A stretch of 64,000 bases of DNA from Streptomyces kronopolitis (GTDB lineage Bacteria; Actinomycetota; Actinomycetes; Streptomycetales; Streptomycetaceae), in assembly GCF_014646275.1 (NCBI RefSeq), contig NZ_BMND01000011.1, positions 62,001 through 126,000 of the forward strand, read 5' to 3'. Positions 24,118-32,696 of the stretch are shown here, in pieces (position 1 is the stretch's first letter; each line of letters opens with the position of its first letter). The notes beneath the pieces are model-generated. The model worked only from the letters and a program-made list of their open reading frames with translations. It ran no database searches and had not been told where the DNA came from. The position numbers and the translations under genes were made by a program.

Positions 24118-24873
24118 GTGTCTGACCCGCTGCGCCCCCGCGCATCCCTTCGTACCGCCGTGGTCTGGGAGGTCCTCAAGGACGCCCTGGAACGCCGGGT
24201 CAAGACCGCCGGGCGCGATGTCCTGGACGTCCTCGACACCGGCGGCGGCACCGGCAACTTCGCCGTGCCGGTCGCCCGCCTCGGCCACCGCGTCACGGTC
24301 GTCGACCCCAGCCCCAATGCCCTCTTCGCCCTGGAGCGCCGGGCCGCCGAGGCAGGCGTTGCCGATCGGGTACGCGCGGTCCAGGGTGACGCCCACGGCC
24401 TCTTCGACGTCGTCGAGCGCGGCGGCTACGACACCGTGCTCTGCCACGGCGTGCTGGAGTACGTCGACGACCCGGCCGAGGGCGTCCGCAACGCCGTCGA
24501 CGCGCTGCGTCCGGCCGGCACCCTCAGCCTGCTCGCGGCCGGCCTGGGCGGCGCCGTCCTCGCCCGCGCCCTCGCGGGCCACTTCCACGAGGCCCGCCAC
24601 GCCCTGACCGACCCGACCGGACGCTGGGGCGAGGGCGACCCGGTCCCGCGCCGCTTCACCGCCGAGCAGCTCACCGACCTGGTGTCCGCCACCGGTCTGC
24701 GGGTCGGCGCGGTCCACGGCGTGCGGGTCTTCGCCGATCTGGTCCCCGGGGTGCTGGTCGACACCGAGCCGGGCGCCATGGAGGCCCTGCTGAAGCTCGA
24801 AGCGGCCGCCGCGGAGCAGCCCGCCTTCCACTCGGTGGCCACCCAGCTGCACGTCCTCGCCGAGCGCGACTGA
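24118..24873 (+). CDS. Class I SAM-dependent methyltransferase
   Basis: A 251-residue cytoplasmic enzyme. Motif I is VLDVLDTGGGTGNFAVPVA at about 37-55, followed by the acidic end of strand 2 (VTVVDPSPNAL), VQGDAHGL, and the post-motif DTVLCHGVLEYVDD, which resembles UbiE/CmoA-type small-molecule methyltransferases. GTG 24118 follows GAGGAG at a good distance. It is separate from the HEPN gene by a G-rich spacer. The substrate cannot be inferred. Confidence 0.9.
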   Translation: MSDPLRPRASLRTAVVWEVLKDALERRVKTAGRDVLDVLDTGGGTGNFAVPVARLGHRVTVVDPSPNALFALERRAAEAGVADRVRAVQGDAHGLFDVVERGGYDTVLCHGVLEYVDDPAEGVRNAVDALRPAGTLSLLAAGLGGAVLARALAGHFHEARHALTDPTGRWGEGDPVPRRFTAEQLTDLVSATGLRVGAVHGVRVFADLVPGVLVDTEPGAMEALLKLEAAAAEQPAFHSVATQLHVLAERD

Positions 24874-25131
24874 CCCACGCGGCTCGGCCGACTACCGCGT
24901 GCAGTCGGCCACAGACCACCCGATCAGCCCCTTCGCCCCGTATGATCGGGGTACGACGTTCCGGCATGACGGACAGGCGGTTGGGGAATGCAGGCAGCAT
25001 CACCCCCGGTCGTCTCGGCGGCCCGGACAGTGAACTGGCGTCGAGGGGCGGGTTTCACGGGGGCGATTCCCTGCCTATCCTGAAAGGGTCGCACCCGGTC
25101 GCCCCCCGCGACCGACGAGTAGGAGGACTCC

Positions 25132-25542
25132 GTGCCGCTCTCGGAGCACGAGCAGCGCATGCTCGAGCAAATGGAGCGAGCGCTGTACGCCGAAGATCCC
25201 AAGTTCGCGACAGCGCTTGAGGGAAGCGGGCTGCGCACGTACACCCGGCGACGGGTCTACCAAGCGGTCGCGGGCTTCCTGGTGGGTATCGCCCTGCTCA
25301 TGGCCGGCATGGTCGCGCAGCAGATCTGGATCAGTGTCGTGGGCTTCCTCGTCATGCTCGGCTGCGCGGTGCTGGCAGTCACCGGCTGGCGCAAGGCCCC
25401 CCGGCAGGGCCAGCAGCAAGCCCGCGCGGGTTCCGCGGGCGGCACCGGCGCACCGGCGCACCGGCCCCGGCAGCGTCGCTCGATGATGAACCGCATCGAG
25501 GACCGCTGGCAGCGCCGCAGGGACGAGCAGCAGGGCCACTGA
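25132..25542 (+). CDS. DUF3040 membrane protein
   Basis: A 136-residue protein with the DUF3040 N terminus (PLSEHEQRMLEQMERALYAEDPKFA), two adjacent hydrophobic helices at about 45-85, and a basic, Gln/Arg-rich cytoplasmic tail. GTG 25132 has AGGAGG seven bases before. Such proteins often sit near the dcw cluster in actinobacteria (as Rv2169c does), and a link to cell envelope work has been proposed but not shown. Two hairpins follow the gene. Confidence 0.9.
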   Translation: MPLSEHEQRMLEQMERALYAEDPKFATALEGSGLRTYTRRRVYQAVAGFLVGIALLMAGMVAQQIWISVVGFLVMLGCAVLAVTGWRKAPRQGQQQARAGSAGGTGAPAHRPRQRRSMMNRIEDRWQRRRDEQQGH

Positions 25543-25579
25543 GCCGACGGATCGCCAGATCACCACAGCGACGGACCTC

Positions 25580-25603
25580 CCGGGGACTCTTCGGAGTCCC
25601 CGG
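25580..25603 (+). terminator. Terminator hairpin with UUCG tetraloop
   Basis: A perfect 10-bp stem CCGGGGACTC/GAGTCCCCGG closed by TTCG, 37 bases after the DUF3040 stop. A second stem, AAGCGGCC-TTTCC-GGCCGCTTT with nearby T-runs, lies at about 25644-25666. Confidence 0.8.
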
Positions 25604-25850
25604 CTTCGTCTCCGGCCCCCGTGAGCCACTTTTCACGCACTTGAAGCGGCCTTTCCGGCCGCTTTCAGGCGTTTCCGGGGCTCCGCCTTCCTGGCCCTCC
25701 GGTCCTCCGCCCCAGTGCCGTCGGGGGTGGGCCGACGGACGGGGCGGGACGTGGGCCGACTGACGGTGCGGGGCGGGGCCGGGCGTGGGTCGACTGATGG
25801 TGCGGGGCGGGGCGGTACGGCTTCGCGCCGAGACCCCGCGTCACGCTTGG

Positions 25851-25899
25851 CTGCCTGCTGCCTGCTGCCTGCTGCCTGCTGCCTGCTGCCTGCTGCCTG
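25851..25899 (+). repeat. Seven perfect tandem copies of CTGCCTG
   Basis: A 49-base heptamer array with no mismatches, in an intergenic region. Such arrays change copy number by slippage. The unit length is not a multiple of three, so any reading frame through it would shift with each gain or loss. Confidence 0.95.
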
Positions 25900-26291
25900 T
25901 GCCCCGCTGCCCCAGGAGACCGCCGCCCGGGGCGTGGACGGGGAGCGGCTCCTTCTCCCGTGGGGAGCCCACTGCCGACCGATGAGCCGACGGCCCGCTC
26001 TGCGCCGAGGCTTGGGCACTGCGCCGGTGTGCCGGTGCGCCAGCTTGCCGGGTCGCTGGTTCGTTCATTGGACGGCTCGACAGCTCGACGGCCCAGCGTT
26101 CCGAAGGCGCGGAGCCCACGAGCCGGACCCCTGGGCCAGGAGACCGGCCCCCACCGCCCGCACCGTGGACCGCGCCCCGCCGACTCCCCACCCGACCGGC
26201 CCTGCGCAGACCCAGCCCTTTACGCAGCAGCCCTTCACCCAGCACAGCGCCCGGGGCGCCCCGTCGGGACCCGCACGCTCACCAACGGCCG

Positions 26292-28751
26292 CTACGCCCC
26301 CTGACTTCCCTGACGGCCCTGCCTGCCCTGACGGCCTCCCGGCCGGAGAGTCGCCACCGTTCGCCGTATCAGGGCCACCGGGCGGCTGGTGCGGCACCGG
26401 AGCAAGAGGGCCGCACAGCGGGCGGACCAGGCGTGGGTCAGGCGGGCCGCCGAGCGCGGGGCCAGCCGGGCGCGCAGCCGGACAGCACGGGGTGCGCCGG
26501 ACCGCAACCCGGACCGGACCAGCTGTACCTCCGCGGCGAGCCCGGGCACCGGCTGCGGATGCGGGGCGTACAGGACCTGTTCGACCGCGGCCGCGACGCG
26601 CTGGGCGGCCGCGGCGGGCTCCGGTGGCAGTGCCCCGACGCTGATGATCCGCGCCGCCGCCTTGCGCGGGGTCAGCGATTCGTCCGGCAGGATGCCCACG
26701 TCCCAGGCGGTGTCCAGCAACTCCCGCCAGGCGGCGAGGGTCCCCGCCACCAGGTCCTCGTCACCGGCCGTGGCGGCCAGGCGCCCCGCGCGGATCCGCA
26801 CCCGCCACAGCAGCGGGACGGCGGGCAGCAGCATGACCAGCAGGGCGGCCGACACGATGCCGGCGATCACCCAGGGCGACGTGCCGCCCCCCGACGGGCC
26901 GGCGCCGGACTCCGCGGGAAGGGTGACGCAGGCCGATCCGCTGCCGGCCCGCTGGGCGTCCGGGCCGCAGGAGGGGGCCGCGGTCGGACCGTCGTCCGAG
27001 GGGGCGGCCGACCGGGAGGGTGCGGGGGCCGGGTCGCCGGGGTCGGCCGGGGCGGAGGCGTCGGGGTAGGCGTAGTCCGGGATGCTGCCGCGGCTCGGGG
27101 TCGGCTCGAAGCGGGTCCAGCCGACGCCCTGGAAATACAGCTCGGGCCAGGCGTGGGCGTCCTTGAGGCCGACCGAGGTCGTGCCGTCGGGCTGCTTGGT
27201 GCCGGGGGTGAAGCCCACCGCGACCCGGGCCGGGATGCCCAGCGTCCGGGCCATCGCCGCCATCGAGAAGGAGAAGTGGACGCAGAAGCCCTCCTTCTGC
27301 CGCAGGAACCGGGCGATGGCCTCGGAGCCGCTGCCGGCCCGGACTTCGGTGTTGTAGGTGAAGCCGCCGTCGAGCGCGAACCAGTCCTGGAGCTTGACGG
27401 CCTTGGCGTAGGCGTTCGGTGCGCCGTGGGCGACCCGGCGGGCGGTGCTGCGCACGACCGGGGGCAGGGAGCCGGGGACCTTGGTGTACTCGCGCAGCAG
27501 CTTGGCGGGCGGTGCCGGGGCGGCGGCCAGCTGCCGGGACGTGGGCCGCACCTGGAGGCTTTCGACCTGGTACTGCAGGCTGTGGGTGTTCTGGCCGCGG
27601 TCCCCGACGAGTGTGCGGCCCTGGGGCTCGAAGCGCCAGCGCCCGGAGATGTCCACCTTGGACGCCGGGTAGGGGAGCGGCAGCCAGTTCTGGGCGTACC
27701 ACCCGGCGGTCGAGATGGAGGTGTTGACGTGGTCGAGGGCGACCGAGGAGCTGAGGCCGGGCGGCCGCGGCAGCCGCTCGGGGACGTCCGTGACCGTCCG
27801 CTCGGAGGGCTTCCACGTCGTGCCGTCGAACTGGTCCAGGGCGACGATCCGCAGATACATGTCGCGGGAGTCGGTGGCGGTCGTGCGGTAGTTGAGGACT
27901 TCCTTGTCCACGGGCTGGTTGAGGCTGTCCTGCAGCGACACCAGCGGGTTGACCGCGGAGATCGTGCCGCCGCCGCTGCCCGGCCCCACGCCGTTGGCGC
28001 CGGCGCCGAACAGCCCGCCGCCCAGGGAGGGGAGCAGCGCGGGCACCGCCACCGCGATACCGAGCACCAGCGCGCCGATCCTGCGGCCCGTCCGCACGGG
28101 GGCGGGTGAGGGGCCGCCGGCGCCGGCGAAGCCCCGTACGCGGTCCGGGCTGCCCGGCCCGCCGAACACCCGGCCCCACTGGGAGAGCCGGTCGCGGCCC
28201 TCGGCCAGCAGGAGCAGCAGATAGCCCGCGGCCGCGATCAGGAACCGCAGCCAGCCCGCGCCGCCCTGGGACAGGCCCGCCGCCACCGAGTAGAGCGCCA
28301 GCAGCGGCAGTCCGGCGGGCGCGGCGCTGCGGTAGGTGACCGCCAGCGCGTCCACCAGCAGGCCTATCAGGAGCACCCCGGCGATCAGCAGCAGCCGGAT
28401 GCCGGGGGTGACGGGGGCGGGGATGGCGTAGCGGCCGGCGTCCCGCAGGCCGTCGTGCAGCAGCCGGCCGAATTCCGCGACGGCCTCCGGGCCCGGCAGC
28501 ACGCCGAGGATCGCCTCGCCCGGCGCGAAGAACACCGTCAGCAGCAGCACGGCGACCAGGGCCTGAGCGCCGATGACCAGCGGCCCGGCGAGGGGGGCCC
28601 GGCGCGCGGCCGCACCCACCCCGGTCACGACGGCCAGCAGGGCGGCCGCCTGGATCATCCAGGTGAGCGGGTCCACCAGCGGGAGCAGCGCGCCGGCGGC
28701 ACACAGGGTGGCCACCGCCGCGCACAGCGCCAGCCGCGCCCGGCCGCTCAT
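26292..28751 (-). CDS. TgpA-like transmembrane transglutaminase-domain protein (DUF3488)
   Basis: An 819-residue membrane protein. About six helices lie in the first 260 residues (DUF3488 region). The large outer domain holds a transglutaminase core near 490-570 with Cys in EGFCVHFSFSMA, His in KDAHAWPEL, and the third position in FEPTPS. A Ser/Pro-rich linker precedes another helix (SPWVIAGIVSAALLVMLL) and a DUF4129-type cytoplasmic tail. The protein ends with GRQ repeats. It follows the moxR and DUF58 genes in one operon, a common trio in actinobacteria and pseudomonads. Enzyme activity is not proven for this family. Confidence 0.9.
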   Translation of the reverse strand: MSGRARLALCAAVATLCAAGALLPLVDPLTWMIQAAALLAVVTGVGAAARRAPLAGPLVIGAQALVAVLLLTVFFAPGEAILGVLPGPEAVAEFGRLLHDGLRDAGRYAIPAPVTPGIRLLLIAGVLLIGLLVDALAVTYRSAAPAGLPLLALYSVAAGLSQGGAGWLRFLIAAAGYLLLLLAEGRDRLSQWGRVFGGPGSPDRVRGFAGAGGPSPAPVRTGRRIGALVLGIAVAVPALLPSLGGGLFGAGANGVGPGSGGGTISAVNPLVSLQDSLNQPVDKEVLNYRTTATDSRDMYLRIVALDQFDGTTWKPSERTVTDVPERLPRPPGLSSSVALDHVNTSISTAGWYAQNWLPLPYPASKVDISGRWRFEPQGRTLVGDRGQNTHSLQYQVESLQVRPTSRQLAAAPAPPAKLLREYTKVPGSLPPVVRSTARRVAHGAPNAYAKAVKLQDWFALDGGFTYNTEVRAGSGSEAIARFLRQKEGFCVHFSFSMAAMARTLGIPARVAVGFTPGTKQPDGTTSVGLKDAHAWPELYFQGVGWTRFEPTPSRGSIPDYAYPDASAPADPGDPAPAPSRSAAPSDDGPTAAPSCGPDAQRAGSGSACVTLPAESGAGPSGGGTSPWVIAGIVSAALLVMLLPAVPLLWRVRIRAGRLAATAGDEDLVAGTLAAWRELLDTAWDVGILPDESLTPRKAAARIISVGALPPEPAAAAQRVAAAVEQVLYAPHPQPVPGLAAEVQLVRSGLRSGAPRAVRLRARLAPRSAARLTHAWSARCAALLLRCRTSRPVALIRRTVATLRPGGRQGRQGRQGSQGA

Positions 28752-28869
28752 GCGCCTGCCCCCTTACGTCCCGGGCGGACCGGGAACGGCACGCACCGCC
28801 CGCCGCACCCTCCGCCGCGGGGCGGCACCGTCCGCCGCTCCCGCACCCCGCCACGCCTCGGGCTCCTGT

Positions 28870-30237
28870 TCATGACCAGCCCCCTGCCGGCGTCCGCACC
28901 GCGTCCGATTCCGCATCCGCCGGGCGCGGCCCGGATCCCGCACGCCAGAGGTCGGCGAGGGTGTCCCCGGGGGCCACCGGCAGCGCCTTCCAGCCCGCCT
29001 CCCGCAGCAGCCGCAGCCGCTCGGCCATCGGGACCTGGCCGGCCGAGAACCCGATGCCACCGGGGCCGCGGGTCCAGGCGTCGCCGTCCAGGACGAACGC
29101 GAGGGCCGCTCCGCAGCGCTGCCGCATCCGCCCGGCCACCGCCGCCTGCCGCTCGTCGAGGTCGCCGAAGAAGGCGACCAGCAGCCCTTCGCCGCCGCGC
29201 AACACGTCGTACGCCCCCGACAGGCCCTCCTCCTCGGACTGCTCCACGACGGCGAGGGTGTCCAGCATCAGGCCCGCGGCATCGGCCGGTTCCGTGCCGC
29301 CGCCGAAGCCGCCGGTGCCGTCGGGGCCCGGGACACAGGTGCCGGTGTCGGTCAGCAGCCGCACCGAGAAGCCGCGCTCCAGCAGATGCGCCGCGCTCGA
29401 CGCGGCGGCCGTCACCGCCCATTCGAAGGCCGAGTCGGGACCCGCGCCCGGGTGGGCCGCCGCGCGGGTGTCGAGCAGGATCGTGCAGCGGGTCTTCTGC
29501 GGCTGCTCCTCCCGGCGGACCATCAACTCGCCGTGGCGCGCGGTGGAGCGCCAGTGGACCCGGCGCAGATCGTCGCCGTGCCGGTAGCCGCGCGGGATGA
29601 CGTCGTCCTCACCGGCCAGTGCGGGCGAACGCTGCCGCCCCTCGCCGTGGCCGGCCGCCTCGCCCGCCAGGCGCACCGGCGGCAGCGGCTCGACGCGCGG
29701 TACCACCGTGAGGGTGTCGCAGGTGCTGAACGCGCGGGTCAGCTCGCACATCCCGAACGGGTCGGACAGGCGCAGCTGCAGCGGTCCCAGCGGATAGCGG
29801 CCGCGCAGGTCGGAGCGGACACGGTAGGAGACCTCACGGCGGCCGCCGGCCTCGACCCGGTCCAGCACGAACCGGGGCCGCGGCCCGAGGACGTACGGCA
29901 CGCGGTCCTGGAGCATCAGCACCCCCGTCGGCAGCCGGGAGACGTTCTCCATCCGCAGCCGGACCCGGGACTCGGCGGCCACGGGCACCCGGGCCGGGGA
30001 GAGCGTGCGGCTGCCCGCGACGCGGTAGCGGGTGCGGTGCAGGACCAGGACGCACACCAGCGGCAGCGCGGCGAGCAGCAGCCCGACCCGCAGCAGGTCC
30101 GGCTGTCCGAGGAGGAAGGAGCACACCGCGGCGGCCATCCCGGCGGCCAGGAACGATCTGCCGCGCGTCGTCAGCCCCCCGAGCGCCGCCCGCAGTCCGT
30201 CCCGCTCCGGTGTCCCCCCGCTGCCCCCCTCGGTCAT
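28870..30237 (-). CDS. DUF58 domain protein
   Basis: A 455-residue protein with two closely spaced N-terminal hydrophobic helices (about 30-70) followed by a beta-rich region and the DUF58 segment DVIPRGYRHGDDLRRVHWRSTARHGEL at about 215-245, quoted here by its key GDDLRRVHW. The C-terminal half has a von Willebrand-like fold (CTILLDTR). Its ATG shares one base with the moxR stop (TGATG), so the two are coupled. MoxR ATPases and DUF58 proteins are thought to act together as a chaperone or metal-insertion pair; the client here is unknown. Confidence 0.9.
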   Translation of the reverse strand: MTEGGSGGTPERDGLRAALGGLTTRGRSFLAAGMAAAVCSFLLGQPDLLRVGLLLAALPLVCVLVLHRTRYRVAGSRTLSPARVPVAAESRVRLRMENVSRLPTGVLMLQDRVPYVLGPRPRFVLDRVEAGGRREVSYRVRSDLRGRYPLGPLQLRLSDPFGMCELTRAFSTCDTLTVVPRVEPLPPVRLAGEAAGHGEGRQRSPALAGEDDVIPRGYRHGDDLRRVHWRSTARHGELMVRREEQPQKTRCTILLDTRAAAHPGAGPDSAFEWAVTAAASSAAHLLERGFSVRLLTDTGTCVPGPDGTGGFGGGTEPADAAGLMLDTLAVVEQSEEEGLSGAYDVLRGGEGLLVAFFGDLDERQAAVAGRMRQRCGAALAFVLDGDAWTRGPGGIGFSAGQVPMAERLRLLREAGWKALPVAPGDTLADLWRAGSGPRPADAESDAVRTPAGGWS

Positions 30238-31328
30238 CACAACCCCCGTACCCCGGGCGGCCGCTGACCGGGTGTGCGCCATGGCTGCGCGGACGGGTCG
30301 GGGACCGGGACGCGCTGCACGATCTCCCGGACGATCTGCTCGGCGCTGCGGCGGTTCAACTGGGCCTGGGCCGTGGGCAGCAGCCGGTGGGTGAGCACCG
30401 GCACCGCGAGGGCCTGGACGTCGTCCGGCAGGGCGTACTCCCGGCCCAGGAGCGCGGCGGAGGCCTTGGCGGCGCGCAGCAGATGCAGGGTGGCGCGCGG
30501 TGAGGCGCCGAGCCGCAGCTCGGGGTGGCTGCGGGTGGCCGCGACCAGGTCCACGGTGTACCGGCGGACCGCCTCGGCGACATGGACCTCGCGCACGGCT
30601 TCGGTGAGCTTGACGATCTCGTGGGCGTGCGCGACCGGCTGGAGGTCGTCCAGGGGCGAGGCGCCGCCGTGCACGTCCAGCATCCGGAGCTCGGCAGCCG
30701 GGCTGGGGTAGCCGATCGACACCCGCGCCATGAAGCGGTCCCGCTGGGCCTCGGGGAGGGGGTAGGTGCCCTCCATCTCGACCGGGTTCTGGGTGGCGAT
30801 CACCATGAACGGGCTGGGCAGCTCGTAGGTCTGCCCGTCCATCGTGACCTGGTGCTCCTCCATGGACTCCAGGAGCGCGGACTGCGTCTTGGGCGAGGCG
30901 CGGTTGATCTCGTCGCCGATCACGATCTGGGAGAAGATCGCACCGGGCTTGAACTCGAACTCCCGCTGCTGCTGGTCGAAGATGCTGACGCCGGTGATGT
31001 CGGAGGGCAGCAGGTCCGGGGTGAACTGGATGCGCCGCACCGAGCAGTCGACGGAGCGGGCCAGCGCCTTGGCGAGCATGGTCTTGCCGACGCCGGGCAC
31101 GTCCTCGATGAGGAGGTGCCCCTCGGCCAGGAGCACGGTCAGCGCGAGCCGTACGACCTCCGGCTTGCCCTCGATCACGCTCTCCACCGACCGGCGGACC
31201 CGCTCCGCGGTGGTGGTCAGATCTCCGCGCGCGCCGGGCTCTTCCCCCACCCGCGGCTCCGCCCGGGCGGGGGGAGCCCCGTACGCGGGCGGACCCCCAA
31301 GGCTCGCTCGATCGTCATACGCCGTCAC
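30237..31328 (-). CDS. MoxR-family AAA+ ATPase
   Basis: A 363-residue cytoplasmic ATPase. Walker A is EDVPGVGKTMLAKALA at about 80-95, Walker B is IGDEINRASPKTQ, sensor 1 is VIATQNPVEMEGTYPLPEAQ (key ATQNP), and the arginine-finger segment DRFM follows. The C-terminal lid is helical. GTG 31328 is chosen because GAGGAGG precedes it by five bases; longer forms would add a poor, Trp/Gly-rich extension. It is the first gene of moxR-DUF58-tgpA. Confidence 0.92.
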   Translation of the reverse strand: MTAYDDRASLGGPPAYGAPPARAEPRVGEEPGARGDLTTTAERVRRSVESVIEGKPEVVRLALTVLLAEGHLLIEDVPGVGKTMLAKALARSVDCSVRRIQFTPDLLPSDITGVSIFDQQQREFEFKPGAIFSQIVIGDEINRASPKTQSALLESMEEHQVTMDGQTYELPSPFMVIATQNPVEMEGTYPLPEAQRDRFMARVSIGYPSPAAELRMLDVHGGASPLDDLQPVAHAHEIVKLTEAVREVHVAEAVRRYTVDLVAATRSHPELRLGASPRATLHLLRAAKASAALLGREYALPDDVQALAVPVLTHRLLPTAQAQLNRRSAEQIVREIVQRVPVPDPSAQPWRTPGQRPPGVRGL

Positions 31329-31586
31329 TCGGCCCTCCTCGGCCCCGTGCCACGGGCAGGGGCCCCACTGCGGACCCGGCCCACCCCGAAAACGCGCATC
31401 GCACCCGGCCACACGGCCGGGACGACGCCACGTACGCATTCTTGCCGCCCGCGCGGCCTCGCGTCATGACCTGTGGATAACTCACAAGGTTATGTTCCGG
31501 CTTTCCCGGCCTTCGGGGCGAAACCGGCCTTCCGGCCCGGCCCCGGCCACCCCTGGCCCCCGGCCCCTGACCCCCGGCCCCCCGGT

Positions 31587-31613
31587 CGCCCCCGGCCCGA
31601 TCGGCCGGGGGCG
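31587..31613 (-). terminator. Terminator after the carbonic anhydrase gene
   Basis: An 11-bp perfect stem (CGCCCCCGGCC/GGCCGGGGGCG) with a five-base loop, ten bases past the stop of the carbonic anhydrase on the minus strand. No U-run is present. Confidence 0.7.
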
Positions 31614-31623
31614 GTCCCGCACA

Positions 31624-32184
31624 TCAGTCCTGCGGGTCGATCTCCCGCAGCAGACCGGTCGTCACATCGAAGACGAAGCCGCGGACATCGTCGGTGTGCG
31701 GGAGGAAGGGCGAGGTGCGCACCCGCTGCATCGACTGCCGCACGTCCTCGTCGAGGTCCTTGAACGCCTCGACCGCCCAGGTGGGGCGCTGCCCGACCTC
31801 GGCCGCCAGATCGTGGCGGAAGTCCTCGGTCAGGCCGAGCAGACCGCAGGTGGTGTGGTGGATGAGGACGACCGAGCGGGTGCCGAGCGCCCGCTGGCTG
31901 ATCGTCAGGGACCGGATGATGTCGTCGGTGACCACGCCGCCGGCGTTGCGGATGGTGTGGCAGTCGCCGAGCTTCAGGCCGAGCGCGGCGTGCAGGTCGA
32001 TCCGGGCGTCCATGCAGGAGACCACGGCGACCCGACGCACCGGCCGGGCGTCCATCCCGGGGTCCGTGAACGACGCGGCATAGCGCTGGTTGGCCTCGAC
32101 GAGACTGTCGGTGACGGTGCCGCCGGCACCCTCGGCGGCGTTGTCGGAGGACGGGGGCAGCGGCTGCGATGCAGGTATGGGCAT
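31624..32184 (-). CDS. Beta-class carbonic anhydrase
   Basis: Interconverts CO2 and bicarbonate. A 186-residue protein. Zinc ligands are Cys and Asp in VVSCMDARID, His and Cys in LIHHTTCGLL, with the Asp-Arg dyad also in CMDARID. RNAGGVVTDDIIRSL is the usual active-site loop. The first 25 residues are a Pro/Ser-rich tail; a GTG at residue 24 is a possible later start. TACGGT on the minus strand six bases before ATG 32184 suggests a leaderless message. It diverges from the dcw cluster. Confidence 0.93.
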   Translation of the reverse strand: MPIPASQPLPPSSDNAAEGAGGTVTDSLVEANQRYAASFTDPGMDARPVRRVAVVSCMDARIDLHAALGLKLGDCHTIRNAGGVVTDDIIRSLTISQRALGTRSVVLIHHTTCGLLGLTEDFRHDLAAEVGQRPTWAVEAFKDLDEDVRQSMQRVRTSPFLPHTDDVRGFVFDVTTGLLREIDPQD

Positions 32185-32368
32185 GCAAACACCGTAATCG
32201 GCGCCGCCCCTTCCGGCCGTGCAAGAGGCGGGGCATAGGGGGCGACATCACCCCTTGTGAGGTAACCCACAGGCCCGTCCGTTCCTCCGCCGTCCGGGTG
32301 AGCGGCCCGCGGGAAGCCGGTGGGAAAGGCCGCGGCAAAGCCGTCGCAGGACGCGCGGAACCGGTTGA

Positions 32369-32409
32369 TTGACCGGGACGGCAGGTGGACTAAAGTGGCG
32401 CGAAGTGGG
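32369..32409 (+). promoter_or_regulatory. Putative dcw promoter with three GTGG repeats (MraZ-box type)
   Basis: TTGACC (32369-32374), 16-base spacer, TAAAGT (32391-32396). GTGG occurs at 32385, 32395 and 32405, at exactly 10-base steps, with AAAGTGG and GAAGTGG contexts. MraZ binds TGGG-type or AAAGTGG repeats with this period before dcw operons in E. coli and mollicutes. The repeats cover the -10, so binding would repress. About 290 bases of untranslated leader would precede rsmH. Confidence 0.5.
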
Positions 32410-32621
32410 AGGCGTGACGCTCTCCTTGGATACCGGAATTCCTCGCGTGCGCGCGTCGTACGTACGGCTCGGCCTCCTCCCGCTCCCATGGTCTTCCGAC
32501 GTCACTTCCCCGTCGCCGGAGGGCCACTTCCCCTTCAGAGCGGGCGGGGACCAAGCGGTACGTGCGGCATCCCCCAGCCAGCGGCCGGGGACCCTCCTGC
32601 CGCCAGCCCATCGGAAGGCAC

Positions 32622-32696
32622 ATGAGCGAGCGAAACAGGAAGAAGTGCGCGCTTCGCGCGGGCGGCCGGACCGAGCGCGGCGGAGCCGCCGGATGA
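32622..32696 (+). CDS. Possible 24-residue leader peptide before rsmH
   Basis: A short frame MSERNRKKCALRAGGRTERG followed by GAAG, very basic. It has GGAAGG (32613-32618) before the ATG and its TGA overlaps the rsmH ATG (ATGA), which is the usual coupling form in this cluster. It lies in the leader RNA of the dcw operon. It could be chance in GC-rich DNA; conservation was not checked. Confidence 0.3.
   Translation: MSERNRKKCALRAGGRTERGGAAG

Larger units (their letters stand above)
25543..26291. other. Gene-poor, repeat-rich region
   Basis: 749 bases between the DUF3040 gene and the end of the transglutaminase gene. I see two terminators, three imperfect copies of GTGGGCCGACTGACGGTGCG-like sequence (from about 25726, 25751 and 25785; the last two exactly 34 bases apart), and a perfect heptamer array. 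The long open frames here have no family features. The base composition is more uneven than in the genes on either side. Confidence 0.6.

Noticed and set aside
25851..25899. Heptamer array as a CRISPR
   Set aside because: The units are 7 bases with no spacers and no cas genes are near.
25715..26644. Long frame across the repeat-rich gap and into the transglutaminase gene
   Set aside because: Low-complexity Pro/Arg/Ala translation, includes the heptamer array and overlaps a clear gene on the other strand.
31472..31480. TGTGGATAA, a perfect DnaA box
   Set aside because: It is single, with no cluster of boxes, no AT-rich unwinding element and no dnaA/dnaN genes nearby, so it is not evidence for an origin.
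32369..32692. Upstream in-frame extension of rsmH, or a decayed mraZ
   Set aside because: The translation has no MraZ DXXXR motif and the RsmH family begins at ATG 32693, so I see no remnant of mraZ here.
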